Shown: positions 19,358-29,135, counted from the first letter of the stretch. The stretch is 64,000 nucleotides of DNA from Prochlorococcus marinus bv. HNLC2 (GCA_000218745.1 GL947595.1:1042299-1106298); one strand, 5' to 3'. Program-made: numbers and translations. The notes: a model not told the origin generated them from the letters alone.

Positions 19358-20146
19358 TTAAGTTTTATCTATAAACTTATCAGTCCATTCATAGCCATTT
19401 TTTTCAAGTTCTAAAGCAAGTTCACTATTACCAGTTTTTATTATTTTTCCATTTGCCATTACATGAACAAAATCAGGTTTAATTTCATCCAGTAAACGTT
19501 GATAATGCGTTATTAGAATTATGCCAGAATTTTCATTTGCTATTTTTTTGATCCCAGATGCAACAATTCTTAGTGCATCAATATCTAGCCCAGAATCTGT
19601 TTCATCAAGGATTGCTATCTCAGGCTCTAAAAGTGCCATTTGTAGTATTTCATTTCTTTTCTTTTCACCACCTGAGAAGCCCTGATTGATACTTCTATTT
19701 AGGAAGGTAGGTTCCATTTTTACAATCTCTAATTTTTCTTTAACTAAATCTTCGAACTCAAATGTATCTAATTCTTCTTTTTTGAGAAATTTTCTCCTAG
19801 CGTTTGTAGCAACTCTAAGAAATTCTAAATTACTGACTCCAGGAATTTCTATTGGATATTGAAATCCTAGAAAAATTCCAGATTGAGCTCGCTCCTCAGG
19901 TTCTAAGGGTTCAATATCAGTACCCGAAAGTTTTATATTGCCACCTGTGATTTCATAAGATGGATGCCCAGCAATTATTTTTGAGAGAGTGCTTTTTCCG
20001 CAACCATTCCTGCCCATAATGGCATGAATTTCTCCTGGATTAATCGTTATATTTACACCTTTTAAAATAGTAAGATTCTCTGTTGATGCAAAAAGATCAT
20101 GTATTTCTAATAGTGGTTTTTTAGTTTCTTTTTTGCTTTTCATCAA
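19358..20146 (-). CDS. sufC: Fe-S cluster assembly ATPase SufC
   Basis: A 262-residue ABC-type ATPase that drives structural change in the SufBCD scaffold. Walker A is GRNGCGKST (about 43-51). The signature is [14 protein letters not shown], with the SufC-typical K-K-R-N-E. Walker B and D-loop are [15 protein letters not shown]. There is no membrane domain. It lies 21 bases after sufB. The first residues are MMKSKKE; either methionine could be the start. Confidence 0.96.
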   Translation of the reverse strand: MMKSKKETKKPLLEIHDLFASTENLTILKGVNITINPGEIHAIMGRNGCGKSTLSKIIAGHPSYEITGGNIKLSGTDIEPLEPEERAQSGIFLGFQYPIEIPGVSNLEFLRVATNARRKFLKKEELDTFEFEDLVKEKLEIVKMEPTFLNRSINQGFSGGEKKRNEILQMALLEPEIAILDETDSGLDIDALRIVASGIKKIANENSGIILITHYQRLLDEIKPDFVHVMANGKIIKTGNSELALELEKNGYEWTDKFIDKT

Positions 20147-20167
20147 ACTTGATTAAATAAAAATGAA

Positions 20168-21610
20168 TTAGCCTACAGATCCTTCTAGTTTTAAAGAGAG
20201 TAACTTGTCCGCTTCGGCAGCAAATTCCATAGGTAGTTGATTAAACACATCTCTGCAAAAACCACTTACCATCATTGAAACCGCTTCTTCAAATTCTATA
20301 CCTCTGCTTTGTAAATAAAATAATTGATCTTCAGAGATTCTACACGTGCTTGCTTCATGTTCAACCTCTGAGTTTGATTGTTGCGATTGAATATAAGGAA
20401 ACGTATTAGCTGCAGCTTTGTCCCCAATTAACATTGAATCACATTGACTATAATTCCTAGCCCCTTTTGCTTTTGAACCTATTTTTACTAGTCCTCTATA
20501 ACTGTTAGAAGATTTGCCAGCGCTAATCCCTTTACTTACGATTGTTGATTTAGTTTTTGGACCTATATGAATCATTTTTGTACCCGTATCAGCTTGCTGA
20601 AGATTATTTGTTAAAGCTACAGAATAAAATTCTCCCACCGATTCTTCTCCAAGTAGTATACAGCTAGGGTATTTCCAGGTAATAGCTGATCCAGTTTCAA
20701 CTTGAGACCAACTTATTTTACTTCTTTTGCCAATACATTTTCCTCTTTTAGTGACAAAATTAAAAATACCTCCAACACCTTGTTCATTGCCCGCATACCA
20801 GTTCTGAACAGTTGAATATTTAATTGAGGCATCGTCAAGTGCAATTAATTCAACAACTGCAGCATGAAGAGTGTTCGTATCAAACATTGGAGCTGTGCAG
20901 CCTTCTAGGTAACTCACAGAGCTTGCTTCTTCTGCAATTATTAGCGTTCTTTCGAATTGGCCTGAATCTCCACTATTAATTCGAAAGTAGGAAGATAAAT
21001 CCATTGGACAAGTAACATTTTTAGGTATGTAAACAAATGATCCATCACTAAATACTGCAGAGTTTAAAGCTGCAAAATAATTATCTGAAGCTGGTATGAC
21101 GGAACCTAAATACTTTTCTATTAAGTCAGAATGGTCTTTAATAGCTTCGCTTATAGAGCAGAATATAACCCCATGCTCTGCAAGTTGCTCCTTGAACGTT
21201 GTCGCTATTGAAACACTATCGAAAACCGCATCAACTGCAACATTTGTAAGTCTCTTTTGTTCTGTTAAAGGGATACCTAGTTTGTCAAAAGTTTCTAATA
21301 ATTTTGGATCAACTTCATCTAAACTAGTAATTTTTTCTTGTTGTTTGGGAGCTGAGTAATAAATTATATCTTGATAATCAATAGCTTCATAACCTAAATC
21401 TGCCCAATCTGGCTCTTCCATTGTTTGCCATTTCTTAAAAGCATTTAATCTAAAATTTAGTAAGTACTCAGGCTCGTTTTTTTTTGATGAAATCAAACGG
21501 ATAATATCTTCGTTTATTCCTTTTGAGATTTTCTCACTTTCTATTTCGGTTACGAAACCATATTTGTAAGGTTCAGATACGATATTATCTACTAAGTTGT
21601 CGTTTACCAT
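20168..21610 (-). CDS. sufB: Fe-S cluster assembly protein SufB
   Basis: A 480-residue scaffold protein and first gene of the suf operon. Family sequence is seen throughout: [40 protein letters not shown] with the conserved cysteine, [18 protein letters not shown], and [20 protein letters not shown] near the end with conserved Glu, His and Cys. SufB holds the nascent Fe-S cluster. The upstream region (21611-21707) is shared with a divergent 118-aa gene and carries a 12-bp palindrome. Confidence 0.97.
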   Translation of the reverse strand: MVNDNLVDNIVSEPYKYGFVTEIESEKISKGINEDIIRLISSKKNEPEYLLNFRLNAFKKWQTMEEPDWADLGYEAIDYQDIIYYSAPKQQEKITSLDEVDPKLLETFDKLGIPLTEQKRLTNVAVDAVFDSVSIATTFKEQLAEHGVIFCSISEAIKDHSDLIEKYLGSVIPASDNYFAALNSAVFSDGSFVYIPKNVTCPMDLSSYFRINSGDSGQFERTLIIAEEASSVSYLEGCTAPMFDTNTLHAAVVELIALDDASIKYSTVQNWYAGNEQGVGGIFNFVTKRGKCIGKRSKISWSQVETGSAITWKYPSCILLGEESVGEFYSVALTNNLQQADTGTKMIHIGPKTKSTIVSKGISAGKSSNSYRGLVKIGSKAKGARNYSQCDSMLIGDKAAANTFPYIQSQQSNSEVEHEASTCRISEDQLFYLQSRGIEFEEAVSMMVSGFCRDVFNQLPMEFAAEADKLLSLKLEGSVG

Positions 21611-21650
21611 AGTTTGTGAAGGAATTTATTTCGATTGGTCTTCATTTATA

Positions 21651-21662
21651 CTTTAACTAAAG
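21651..21662. promoter_or_regulatory. 12-bp palindrome in the sufB divergent region
   Basis: The bases CTTTAACTAAAG form a perfect palindrome apart from the central AC. It lies in the middle of the 97-base gap between sufB (minus) and the divergent 118-aa gene (plus), about 40 bases from each start codon. That position would suit an operator acting on both promoters. It does not match a SufR or Fur motif that I know. A+T-rich DNA makes chance palindromes common, so this is only a candidate. Confidence 0.25.
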
Positions 21663-21707
21663 ATATACAAAATTTTGAACTTTTTTAAATCCCTTTAAAT
21701 TAATTTA

Positions 21708-22064
21708 ATGTCTGAGCAATTTAATTCTTTTACTAGTCCAATTGAAAAGGAAGTCGTTGAGCAGATTGAGCAACTTAATCTCTCAACTATTCAGAAGCTT
21801 CACCTTAAATTACTTTCTCATTGCTTAGGAATTTTTAGAGTAATTTCTACTCAAAGTAAGGTTGATTTTCCTACTGAAAAGCTTTTGCGGGACTGGTGCG
21901 TAAAAGAATCACAAAAATTAGAAGATAAGGAATTTTCTAAGTTGTTGTATAAACAAATGGATGCTGCAGGGCAAAAAATATTAGATTATTCCCAAAAGAT
22001 CGAGAAACGACCCCTTGAATTAACCCTAGAAGACCTTATTAAACTAACTTCTGCAGAAGCTTAA
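21708..22064 (+). CDS. Conserved hypothetical protein, 118 aa, divergent from suf
   Basis: An all-helical soluble protein with no membrane segment, cysteine motif or recognisable DNA-binding helix-turn-helix. It is rich in Leu, Lys and Glu, with sequence such as LHLKLLSHCLGIFRVISTQS and LLRDWCVKESQKLEDKEFSK. In many cyanobacteria the gene divergent from sufB is the repressor sufR. This protein does not look like SufR, which is about 215 residues with a winged helix and a cysteine cluster. Function is unknown; a link to the suf operon is only positional. Confidence 0.7.
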   Translation: MSEQFNSFTSPIEKEVVEQIEQLNLSTIQKLHLKLLSHCLGIFRVISTQSKVDFPTEKLLRDWCVKESQKLEDKEFSKLLYKQMDAAGQKILDYSQKIEKRPLELTLEDLIKLTSAEA

Positions 22065-22254
22065 ATAAATATAAAAAACATGATCCCGAAGAAAAAATAT
22101 ACTTATTAAAAAGTCTGGTTTTTGTGGTAATAAAATTTAAAATTGAAAAAAATATCTTTGATATCTAGGTTTTCAGAAATTCTTTTAAAAACAAGTCATA
22201 GTATGTGTTTATATGGAATTGATATCTTTTGCAAATATGAAAATTAGTCAGTAG

Positions 22255-23436
22255 ATGCTGACGACAGAGCAAAATATCACGCAGTTAGGCAAAAAAAAGA
22301 ACATACTGATCCCAAACAAAAACGGAGATTTTAAAGTGGTTGAAGGGATCAAAAATAAGGAAGAATTAACCCGCCTCACCCTTAGACAGTTACGTCAAAT
22401 AGCAAGTAAATTATCAGTACCTTTATATAGTCGTAAAACTAAAGCGGTTTTAATAGATTTAATTATTACTTATCAAAATAAAAATTCCTTTGGAGATAAA
22501 GATAATCAAGAAAATAACTCAAAGGTTGAAAGAAATGGAGATAGTTCAAAACAAGCTTTAGTAGAAACCCAAACAAATCTTGTTTTTCTTCCTAGAGATC
22601 CAGAATGGGCATATGTTTTTTGGCAAATATCTGAAACTGATAGAAATAAGGCTCAATCATTAGGTGCTAATAAGCTTTGTTTGAGGCTGTATGATGTAAC
22701 CGGCTCACATGAAGGCCAATTTAATCAAGGTACTCTACGTGAAATAGCTGTTGATAGTTTTAGCACAGAATGGTATTTACCAATCCCAGTGCCTGACAGA
22801 GATTATAAAGTGGAATTGGGTTACCGGTATGGTTTTAGTTGGATGTCTTTGGCTTTTTCATCTGCTAGCCATGTTCCAAATGCACAGCCATCAGAGCAGA
22901 TTCTAGATAAATTTGTACCATTCAATTTAGATTCACCTGCTGAAACTAATTCAGCTATTATCACTTCTAATGAAAGTGAGGCAAGTGGTTTACACGAGAG
23001 GTTATATCATGCAGCGACTACTTTCTCTAAGCGTAGTAGAGTCGGCTCTGAAGAATTCATGGAGAACGATTCGAATACTGATTTAAAAGGAATTAATAAT
23101 GATTCTGGTGCTGGTATATGGTCTTCAGGTGTAAATGAGTCTGGGGCAGGCTTATCTAATAGATCTTTTTGGCTTGTTGCTGATGCTGAACTAATTGTTT
23201 ATGGTGCAACTGATCCAACAGCAAATCTAACTATTGGAGGTGAAAAAGTACCTTTAGCTTCTGATGGTACTTTTCGATTGCAGGTACCATTTAGAGATGG
23301 CTCTCAGAATTATGATATTAAAGCAATTGATGCAAGCGGTAATCAAGAAAGATCCATCACTATGAAATTTGATAGAACTACTCCTCTAGACAATACAAAT
23401 CAAAAGCAAAATATGGAGAAAGAATGGTTTGAATAA
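22255..23436 (+). CDS. DUF4912 protein with Rho-N-like domain
   Basis: A 393-residue protein. Residues about 35-72 (LTLRQLRQIASKLSVPLYSRKTKAVLIDLI) resemble the Rho N-terminal/SAP-like nucleic-acid-binding fold. Residues about 100-200 form DUF4912, with LVFLPRDPEWAYVFWQIS and LCLRLYDVTG. The C-terminal segment (about 305-378) looks like an Ig-type repeat, with LIVYGATDPTANLTIGGEKV. This domain order is known in cyanobacterial proteins of unknown function. The ATG is at 22255; the 190 bases upstream contain no gene or clear motif. The 57-aa membrane gene follows three bases later. Confidence 0.82.
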   Translation: MLTTEQNITQLGKKKNILIPNKNGDFKVVEGIKNKEELTRLTLRQLRQIASKLSVPLYSRKTKAVLIDLIITYQNKNSFGDKDNQENNSKVERNGDSSKQALVETQTNLVFLPRDPEWAYVFWQISETDRNKAQSLGANKLCLRLYDVTGSHEGQFNQGTLREIAVDSFSTEWYLPIPVPDRDYKVELGYRYGFSWMSLAFSSASHVPNAQPSEQILDKFVPFNLDSPAETNSAIITSNESEASGLHERLYHAATTFSKRSRVGSEEFMENDSNTDLKGINNDSGAGIWSSGVNESGAGLSNRSFWLVADAELIVYGATDPTANLTIGGEKVPLASDGTFRLQVPFRDGSQNYDIKAIDASGNQERSITMKFDRTTPLDNTNQKQNMEKEWFE

Positions 23437-23439
23437 TTA

Positions 23440-23613
23440 ATGATGCGAAAAAATTTTGTTGCCTTTACACCTATATTTGGGGCTATCACTTTTCCATTAG
23501 TTGTACCCTTAACAATTTCTAAATTTGGTGTCAATTATGGAATTATAATTGCTCTTTTAATTTCATCTTTGTGGTTTATCGCTATGTTAAGAACCTCTGA
23601 AATGCCCCATTAA
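23440..23613 (+). CDS. Small membrane protein, 57 aa
   Basis: ATG-ATG at 23440 opens a 57-residue reading frame ending at TAA 23611-23613. It has two hydrophobic stretches: about residues 6-26 (FVAFTPIFGAITFPLVVPLT) and 31-50 (VNYGIIIALLISSLWFIAML). It starts only three bases after the DUF4912 stop, which suggests translational coupling, and ends 34 bases before pgm. I do not recognise the family. Coherent hydrophobic segments, a charged start and a tight operon position support a real gene. Confidence 0.65.
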   Translation: MMRKNFVAFTPIFGAITFPLVVPLTISKFGVNYGIIIALLISSLWFIAMLRTSEMPH

Positions 23614-23647
23614 ATTAGTTATATTTTTTTAGTTATTGTTTTAAATT

Positions 23648-25285
23648 ATGTCTGATATTAAAGAAATTTATATTAAAGAACCCTTTAAGGATCAAAAACC
23701 TGGAACTTCCGGTTTGAGAAAAAGTACAATTGAATTTCAACAAGATAATTATTTAGAAATTTTTATTGAATCGATACTGAGAACTTTAGATTTTAATCAA
23801 AACAATAGCTTAATAATTGGTGGAGATGGAAGATATGGAAATGAGGAAGCAATAATCAAAATTATTCAAATATGCATAGCACATAAAGTTAAAAAAATTA
23901 TCATCCCTGTTAATGGAATTTTATCAACTCCAGCCGCATCAAATCTGATAAGAAAAAAGAATGCTTTTGCGGGAATTATTTTGTCAGCTAGTCATAATCC
24001 AGGTGGTATAAATGGTGATTTTGGTGTCAAAGTTAATATTGCTAATGGTGGCCCAGCGCCTGAAAAATTCACTGATAAAGTCTTCAAATGTAGTCAGATG
24101 TTAACGAACTACAAATTTTATGATGCTAAAATTCCAGATTTTAATAAAGTTGGATTTTTTCAAATTAAAGATACTACTGTAGAAGTTATTGATGGTGTAG
24201 ATGATTATGTAGATTTAATGGAACATATTTTTGACTTAGATCAAATTGCGGATTTTTTAAAAAAGGATTTTTCAATTGTTTTTGATGCAATGAATGCTGT
24301 AACTGGGCCATATGCAAAAAGAATTTTTATTGAAAAGATGGGTTTATCAAAAGATTGTGTTTTAAATGGGTTGCCTTTGAAAGATTTTGGTAATTTACAT
24401 CCTGATCCTAATCTTACTTATGCAAATCAATTAGCGGATTTGCTTCTAAATAAACAATCATATTGTTTTGGGGCTGCTTGTGATGGAGATGGAGATAGAA
24501 ATATGATCTTAGGAAAAGGTTGTTTTATAAATCCAAGTGATAGCTTGGCTATATTGACTGCTAATACCAAATTTGTTCCAGGTTATAAGGATGGTATCTC
24601 TGGAGTTGCAAGATCGATGCCAACTAGCATGGCTGTTGATTCTGTTGCAAAAAAGATTAATATTCCTTGTTACGAAACCCCAACAGGTTGGAAATTTTTT
24701 GGAAATTTGCTTGATTCAAATATGATTACAATTTGCGGTGAGGAGAGTTTTGGTACAGGAAGTGACCATATTAGGGAAAAGGATGGTTTATGGGCTGTTC
24801 TATTCTGGTTGCAAATTTTGGCTTGTAGAAAATGTTCAGTAAGTGAGTTAATTCATAATCATTGGAATCATTTTGGAAGAAACTACTATACAAGACATGA
24901 TTATGAAGCAATACCAAAAGATGTAGCGACTCAAATATATCAAAATCTTGAGAATTTATTACCTCAATTAAAAAATAATAAATTTGCAAACAGTCTTGTT
25001 CTGAATGCCGATAACTTTACTTATACCGATCCAGTAGATAACTCTATAAGCAAAAATCAAGGTCTTAGGATAATTCTTGAAAATAACTCAAGGATAATTT
25101 TACGTTTATCAGGAACTGGAACTAAGGGGTCTACACTTAGAATTTATTTTGAAAAATATAGTCAAACGAATGAGAACCTTAATTTGAATCCGCAAGTAGC
25201 TTTGTGCGAATTAATTAAAAGTTTAGATGACTTATTAAATATTTCTAAGCTTACAAAAATGGATCAGCCGACTGTGATTACATAA
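23648..25285 (+). CDS. pgm: Phosphoglucomutase
   Basis: A 545-residue alpha-D-phosphohexomutase converting glucose-1-phosphate and glucose-6-phosphate, linking photosynthate to glycogen and cell-wall sugars. The phosphoserine loop is LSASHNPGG (about 117-125). The metal loop is DGDGDRN (about 281-287). The sugar-binding loop is GEESFGTGSDHIREKDGLW. The phosphate-binding segment RLSGTGTKGSTLRIYFE lies near the end. Length fits the eukaryote-like PGM group found in cyanobacteria. It is followed by rarA after 17 bases. Confidence 0.95.
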   Translation: MSDIKEIYIKEPFKDQKPGTSGLRKSTIEFQQDNYLEIFIESILRTLDFNQNNSLIIGGDGRYGNEEAIIKIIQICIAHKVKKIIIPVNGILSTPAASNLIRKKNAFAGIILSASHNPGGINGDFGVKVNIANGGPAPEKFTDKVFKCSQMLTNYKFYDAKIPDFNKVGFFQIKDTTVEVIDGVDDYVDLMEHIFDLDQIADFLKKDFSIVFDAMNAVTGPYAKRIFIEKMGLSKDCVLNGLPLKDFGNLHPDPNLTYANQLADLLLNKQSYCFGAACDGDGDRNMILGKGCFINPSDSLAILTANTKFVPGYKDGISGVARSMPTSMAVDSVAKKINIPCYETPTGWKFFGNLLDSNMITICGEESFGTGSDHIREKDGLWAVLFWLQILACRKCSVSELIHNHWNHFGRNYYTRHDYEAIPKDVATQIYQNLENLLPQLKNNKFANSLVLNADNFTYTDPVDNSISKNQGLRIILENNSRIILRLSGTGTKGSTLRIYFEKYSQTNENLNLNPQVALCELIKSLDDLLNISKLTKMDQPTVIT

Positions 25286-25302
25286 TTTAAAAATCTTTTT
25301 GT

Positions 25303-26568
25303 ATGCAATCTGAAAGCCTTTTTAATATAAACCAGGATAAAAATTTTCAGTCTCCTCTCGCGGATAGATTGAGACCGAAATCATTAGATGAATTTTATGG
25401 ACAGCATAATATTCTTGATCAAAACTCTATATTACGTAATGCGATTTTAAATGACAAATTAGGAAATACAATCTTTTCCGGCCCACCTGGCGTAGGTAAA
25501 ACAACTTTGATTGAAATTATATCTGCTCATACAAGAGCAACATTGATAAAATTAAATGCTGTTTTATCTGGTGTAAAAGAACTTAGAAATCAAATTTTAC
25601 TAGCTGAAGAACGTTGGATTAAATCAAATAGGAAAACTATATTATTTATTGATGAAGTTCATAGATTTACTGCAATACAGCAAGATGCCTTATTACCCTC
25701 TATAGAAAACGGAACTATCATTTTTATTGGTGCAACAACTGAAAATCCCTCATATGCAGTAAATAAAGCACTTTTGAGTAGATCAAGAGTTTTTAAATTA
25801 TTACCATTAAGCGAAAGTGATCTTAAAAAAATAATTGATAAGGTCATTAATCATTATTTAAATATTGAAGATCAAAAAATTGTCAATATTACGCAAGAAG
25901 CTCTAGATCATCTAATAAACTTTTCTAGCGGAGATGCTAGAAATCTCATTAATGCATTGGAATTAGCTATTGATACCACTCCCGCGAATGAAGAAAAAAT
26001 AATTAATATAAATCTTTCAGTAGCTCAAGATTCAATCCAAAATAAGAATATTATTTATGATAAATATGGTCAAAATCATTTTGATATTATAAGCGCATTT
26101 ATTAAATCTATAAGAGGTTCTGATCCTGATGCAACGCTTTATTGGCTTGCAAATATGATTGAAGCTGGGGAAGATCCAAAATATATTTTTCGTAGATTAT
26201 ATATCTCAGCAAGTGAAGATATTGGCTTGGCAGATCCTAATGCAATAGTTATTGTAAATTCTTGTTATGAGGCTTTTGAAAAAGTTGGATATCCTGAAGG
26301 TTCATATTTTTTGTCACATGCAGCACTCTTTTTAGCAAATTCTCCTAAGAGCGATAGTACTAAATATATATTTAATGCAATTGAAAAAGTAAGATCAAAT
26401 AAATTATCATTAGTACCTGATCATTTAAAGTACAATTCAAAAACTTATAAAAATCCACATCACTATCCAAGAAATGAGTTAGTACAAGAATATATGCCAA
26501 ATAATCTTATTAACTATAAAATCTGGCATTCAAAAAAAAGTGGATGGGAGAATAAAAACACTAATTAA
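25303..26568 (+). CDS. rarA: Replication-associated recombination protein RarA (MgsA) AAA+ ATPase
   Basis: A 421-residue AAA+ ATPase. N-terminal PLADRLRPKSLDEFYGQHNI is followed by Walker A GPPGVGKTT (about 60-68), Walker B ILFIDEVHRF (about 112-121) and sensor 1 GATTENPSYA. The sensor-2 region and the C-terminal clamp-loader-like part follow, with GSDPDATLYWLANMIEAGED typical of the MgsA C-terminal domain. It acts at stalled replication forks. It ends four bases before the convergent phosphopantetheinyl transferase gene. Confidence 0.93.
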   Translation: MQSESLFNINQDKNFQSPLADRLRPKSLDEFYGQHNILDQNSILRNAILNDKLGNTIFSGPPGVGKTTLIEIISAHTRATLIKLNAVLSGVKELRNQILLAEERWIKSNRKTILFIDEVHRFTAIQQDALLPSIENGTIIFIGATTENPSYAVNKALLSRSRVFKLLPLSESDLKKIIDKVINHYLNIEDQKIVNITQEALDHLINFSSGDARNLINALELAIDTTPANEEKIININLSVAQDSIQNKNIIYDKYGQNHFDIISAFIKSIRGSDPDATLYWLANMIEAGEDPKYIFRRLYISASEDIGLADPNAIVIVNSCYEAFEKVGYPEGSYFLSHAALFLANSPKSDSTKYIFNAIEKVRSNKLSLVPDHLKYNSKTYKNPHHYPRNELVQEYMPNNLINYKIWHSKKSGWENKNTN

Positions 26569-26572
26569 AATT

Positions 26573-27229
26573 TTATTTAATATGTCCGATATTATTGCAA
26601 ATAATATTATTTGAGGAATATAGATCATTTTGAGAGGCTATTGAAATTGTCCACTTTAAGAATGAAAATTGATTCAAATTAACTGTTAATTTTTTCTTAA
26701 TATGATATAAATTTTTTTTGTAGTTTTTATACTGCCAATATTTAATATCTTTTGATAATTTTCCGCTATCCCATTTGATGGCTGCTTCAATAGCACTCCA
26801 CTGTTTTAAGATATAATATTTATTTAATTCAGAATTATTAATAATTTTTTGATAAAAGTATTTTTGTGCGAGCCCTTTATAATTGAAATTTCTATCAGAG
26901 TATTCGATATCAATTCCAATTCTTTCTTTATTCCAGCAAATAATACAAGCATCTTGACAATGACTCATGCTTACATATCCCATTCCTTTAGGGAGAGTGG
27001 GAGGTTCTCCTGGATTGGCCCTTAAAGGGATTTCTAATGGGTTTAAATCAAAAAGTTTTGATAATGCGTCTCTAATATAAAATCTACTCTCTAAAAAAAC
27101 CTTTGCTCTTGATGAAGATAAATTTGAGGCAATATTAATTTCTTTTGGACTTGAAACATGTGTTACGTTTCCCATCTTATACAACCAAATTTTTGGTAGT
27201 CTATTTGGATAGGCTTCAGTTATTTTCAA
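26573..27229 (-). CDS. 4'-phosphopantetheinyl transferase (HetI/Sfp type)
   Basis: A 218-residue enzyme that attaches phosphopantetheine to acyl carrier protein, needed for fatty acid synthesis. The magnesium-binding motif RIGIDIEYSDR (about 95-105) and the catalytic QWSAIEAAIKWDSGKL (about 141-156) are both present, as is MSHCQD before them. It resembles HetI of filamentous cyanobacteria; here it is the general activating enzyme. The TTG start at 27229 shares a base with the bcp ATG on the other strand. The first ATG in this frame is 18 codons downstream, so the start is not certain. Confidence 0.88.
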   Translation of the reverse strand: MKITEAYPNRLPKIWLYKMGNVTHVSSPKEINIASNLSSSRAKVFLESRFYIRDALSKLFDLNPLEIPLRANPGEPPTLPKGMGYVSMSHCQDACIICWNKERIGIDIEYSDRNFNYKGLAQKYFYQKIINNSELNKYYILKQWSAIEAAIKWDSGKLSKDIKYWQYKNYKKNLYHIKKKLTVNLNQFSFLKWTISIASQNDLYSSNNIICNNIGHIK

Positions 27230-27696
27230 TGGCTCTTAAAATTGGCGATAAAGCACCTGAATTTACTTTAAAAGATTCTTTTGATAATGAAATCTCTTTA
27301 AGTGATTTTAAAGGTAAAAAAGTAATAATATATTTTTATCCGAAAGATAATACACCTGGTTGCACTAAGGAGGCATGCAACTTTAAAGAGAATTGGGATG
27401 TTTTTCAAAAAAATAATATTATAGTACTTGGAATAAGTAAAGATAATTCTGCTTCTCATCAAAAATTTATAGAAAAATTTGATCTCCCATTTATACTTTT
27501 GACTGATCCTGTACCATGTCAAGTTGCTGCTAAGTATGATAGTTATGGATTAAAGAAATTCATGGGTAAAGAATATATGGGTATGATTAGGAATACATTT
27601 TTAATTAATTCGCAAGGTAATATTGAAAAAATTTATTCAAAAGTAAAAGCAGCAATTATGGCTGATCATGTAATTAATGATTTAAAATTATCTTAG
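27229..27696 (+). CDS. bcp: Thioredoxin-dependent peroxiredoxin PrxQ/Bcp
   Basis: A 155-residue peroxidase that removes peroxides with thioredoxin electrons. The peroxidatic cysteine is in NTPGCTKEACNF (about 41-52), with the resolving cysteine five residues later as in the alpha/PrxQ class. The start ALKIGDKAPEFTL at ATG 27229 is standard for the family. An open frame continues upstream to 27145 but lies inside the divergent transferase gene and adds nothing typical. Its promoter must therefore lie within that neighbouring gene. Confidence 0.95.
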   Translation: MALKIGDKAPEFTLKDSFDNEISLSDFKGKKVIIYFYPKDNTPGCTKEACNFKENWDVFQKNNIIVLGISKDNSASHQKFIEKFDLPFILLTDPVPCQVAAKYDSYGLKKFMGKEYMGMIRNTFLINSQGNIEKIYSKVKAAIMADHVINDLKLS

Positions 27697-27703
27697 AACT
27701 TTA

Positions 27704-28426
27704 TTAAATTATATTTGCTTGTTTTCTTGAAAATATCATTCCATACATAACTAAATTGGGTTCGATTATGATATTTTTGATTTTTTTTCTTATTGTTTCT
27801 CCAATAAATTTGGCATCACCTCCACAAATAATTAATACATCTTGTTTTGGATTAAATGATAATTTAATAGCTCCAAATATTGAATTGTAAACTCCTCTCA
27901 ACATTGCTTTAACTGTATTTGTTTCAAAGTTATTACTAGGAATAAATATATTTTTAGGAAATGTAAGATTTTTAGTGTTTTCATCCATAGACTTTAATTG
28001 CGTAGTAAACCCAGGCAACAATTGTCCGCCTATCAGATTTCCTTTATTATCAATCTTTGTTATTGATACCGTTGTTCCTAAATCTACTATTAAGATATTT
28101 TTTTTATATTTATTTCTGATTATTTTATGAGCGGCAAAACAAGCTAATGCCCTATCAATTCCTATATGATCAGGCATATTTTTCAAAGTAAAGTTGTTAA
28201 TACTTATTTCATTGTTTTTTAATAATTTGCTTGTTGGATATTTCCCTACTGAGGCCCAAATTAATTTTTTAAAATTAATATTTTCAGGAAATCTTTGATC
28301 AAATAATGTATGAAAAAATTCGTATGAATTATCTTTTCTTAATGCCCAATGTAATCGAGAATTGCCGATAAGGAGGTAATCAAAATCCAGTTTATCAGAA
28401 TCACTAAATTTGATAGTCATTAACAT
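27704..28426 (-). CDS. coaX: Type III pantothenate kinase CoaX
   Basis: A 240-residue ASKHA-fold kinase for the first step of coenzyme A synthesis. The N-terminal DYLLIGNSRLHWAL matches the phosphate-1 region, shifted from the usual D-x-G-N-T. The middle has HIGIDRALACFAAHK and the acidic motif VDLGTTVSITKID (about 123-135). The nucleotide-binding GGDAKFIGE lies near the end. The first ATG at 28426 overlaps the end of cysH by 23 bases; another ATG two codons later is possible. The overlap suggests coupled translation. Confidence 0.85.
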   Translation of the reverse strand: MLMTIKFSDSDKLDFDYLLIGNSRLHWALRKDNSYEFFHTLFDQRFPENINFKKLIWASVGKYPTSKLLKNNEISINNFTLKNMPDHIGIDRALACFAAHKIIRNKYKKNILIVDLGTTVSITKIDNKGNLIGGQLLPGFTTQLKSMDENTKNLTFPKNIFIPSNNFETNTVKAMLRGVYNSIFGAIKLSFNPKQDVLIICGGDAKFIGETIRKKIKNIIIEPNLVMYGMIFSRKQANII

Positions 28427-29135
28427 GGAGGCCGCATTCTTGTTTTATACCCCCAAAACGAGTGGCTCTACCTTTTGTGCTTTCTGTTTCAGCAGAGCTT
28501 GAATGCCAATCGCCAATACTTGAGTAGCCCTTAGCAAATAGTGGATGTTGTGGGAGTTTATTCTCTTCCATATAATAAAAAATTTCTTTTTGAGTCCATC
28601 CTAAAATTGGTCGTAAGGAAAGTCGATCTCTTATTGATTCAATAAATTTCATCTTGCTCCGATTTTCAGTTTGTTGTGATCTCACTCCACTGACCCAGCA
28701 ACTTATTGAATATTTCTTTAAAGCCTCTTCTAAAGGTTCAACCTTTCTTATTTGATGGTATTTATTAATATCTTCTTCATTATTACTCTCCCATAATTTA
28801 CCGTACATTGCCTCCATATAAGCAGGAGAAATTTTACTTTGCAGAATATCAATATTTAAAGATAATTGATTAATAAGCATATTTGCATATAAGTAAGTTT
28901 CTTTAGGTAAGTATCCTGTATCTATCCAAAATATTTTTACTTTATTTTTTAATGATGAACTTTGGATTAAATGTAATAAGACTGAAGATTGAATGCCAAA
29001 ACTTGTTGTAAAAGCAAGATTATTTCCAAATTTATCAAAGCCCCATTCAAGGACTTCCAGAGCGCTTAAATTTATAAGCTCTGTATTTAGTTCTTTCAAA
29101 TTATATTTAGTTTTATTTGCAGTTTTGGTATCCAT
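28404..29135 (-). CDS. cysH: Phosphoadenylylsulfate reductase CysH
   Basis: A 243-residue enzyme reducing PAPS to sulfite with thioredoxin in assimilatory sulfate reduction. The PP-loop is TTSFGIQSSVLLHLI (about 43-57). SGVRSQQTENRS follows, and the catalytic cysteine is in KQECGLH near the C-terminus. The paired cysteines of 4Fe-4S APS reductases are absent, so PAPS specificity is likely. It overlaps coaX, and the 96-base region upstream is shared with the divergent NDH-2 gene. Confidence 0.94.
   Translation of the reverse strand: MDTKTANKTKYNLKELNTELINLSALEVLEWGFDKFGNNLAFTTSFGIQSSVLLHLIQSSSLKNKVKIFWIDTGYLPKETYLYANMLINQLSLNIDILQSKISPAYMEAMYGKLWESNNEEDINKYHQIRKVEPLEEALKKYSISCWVSGVRSQQTENRSKMKFIESIRDRLSLRPILGWTQKEIFYYMEENKLPQHPLFAKGYSSIGDWHSSSAETESTKGRATRFGGIKQECGLHVNDYQI

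Noticed and set aside
27145..27228. Upstream extension of bcp
   Set aside because: It lies within the divergent transferase gene and adds 28 residues not seen in PrxQ proteins; ATG 27229 is the standard start.
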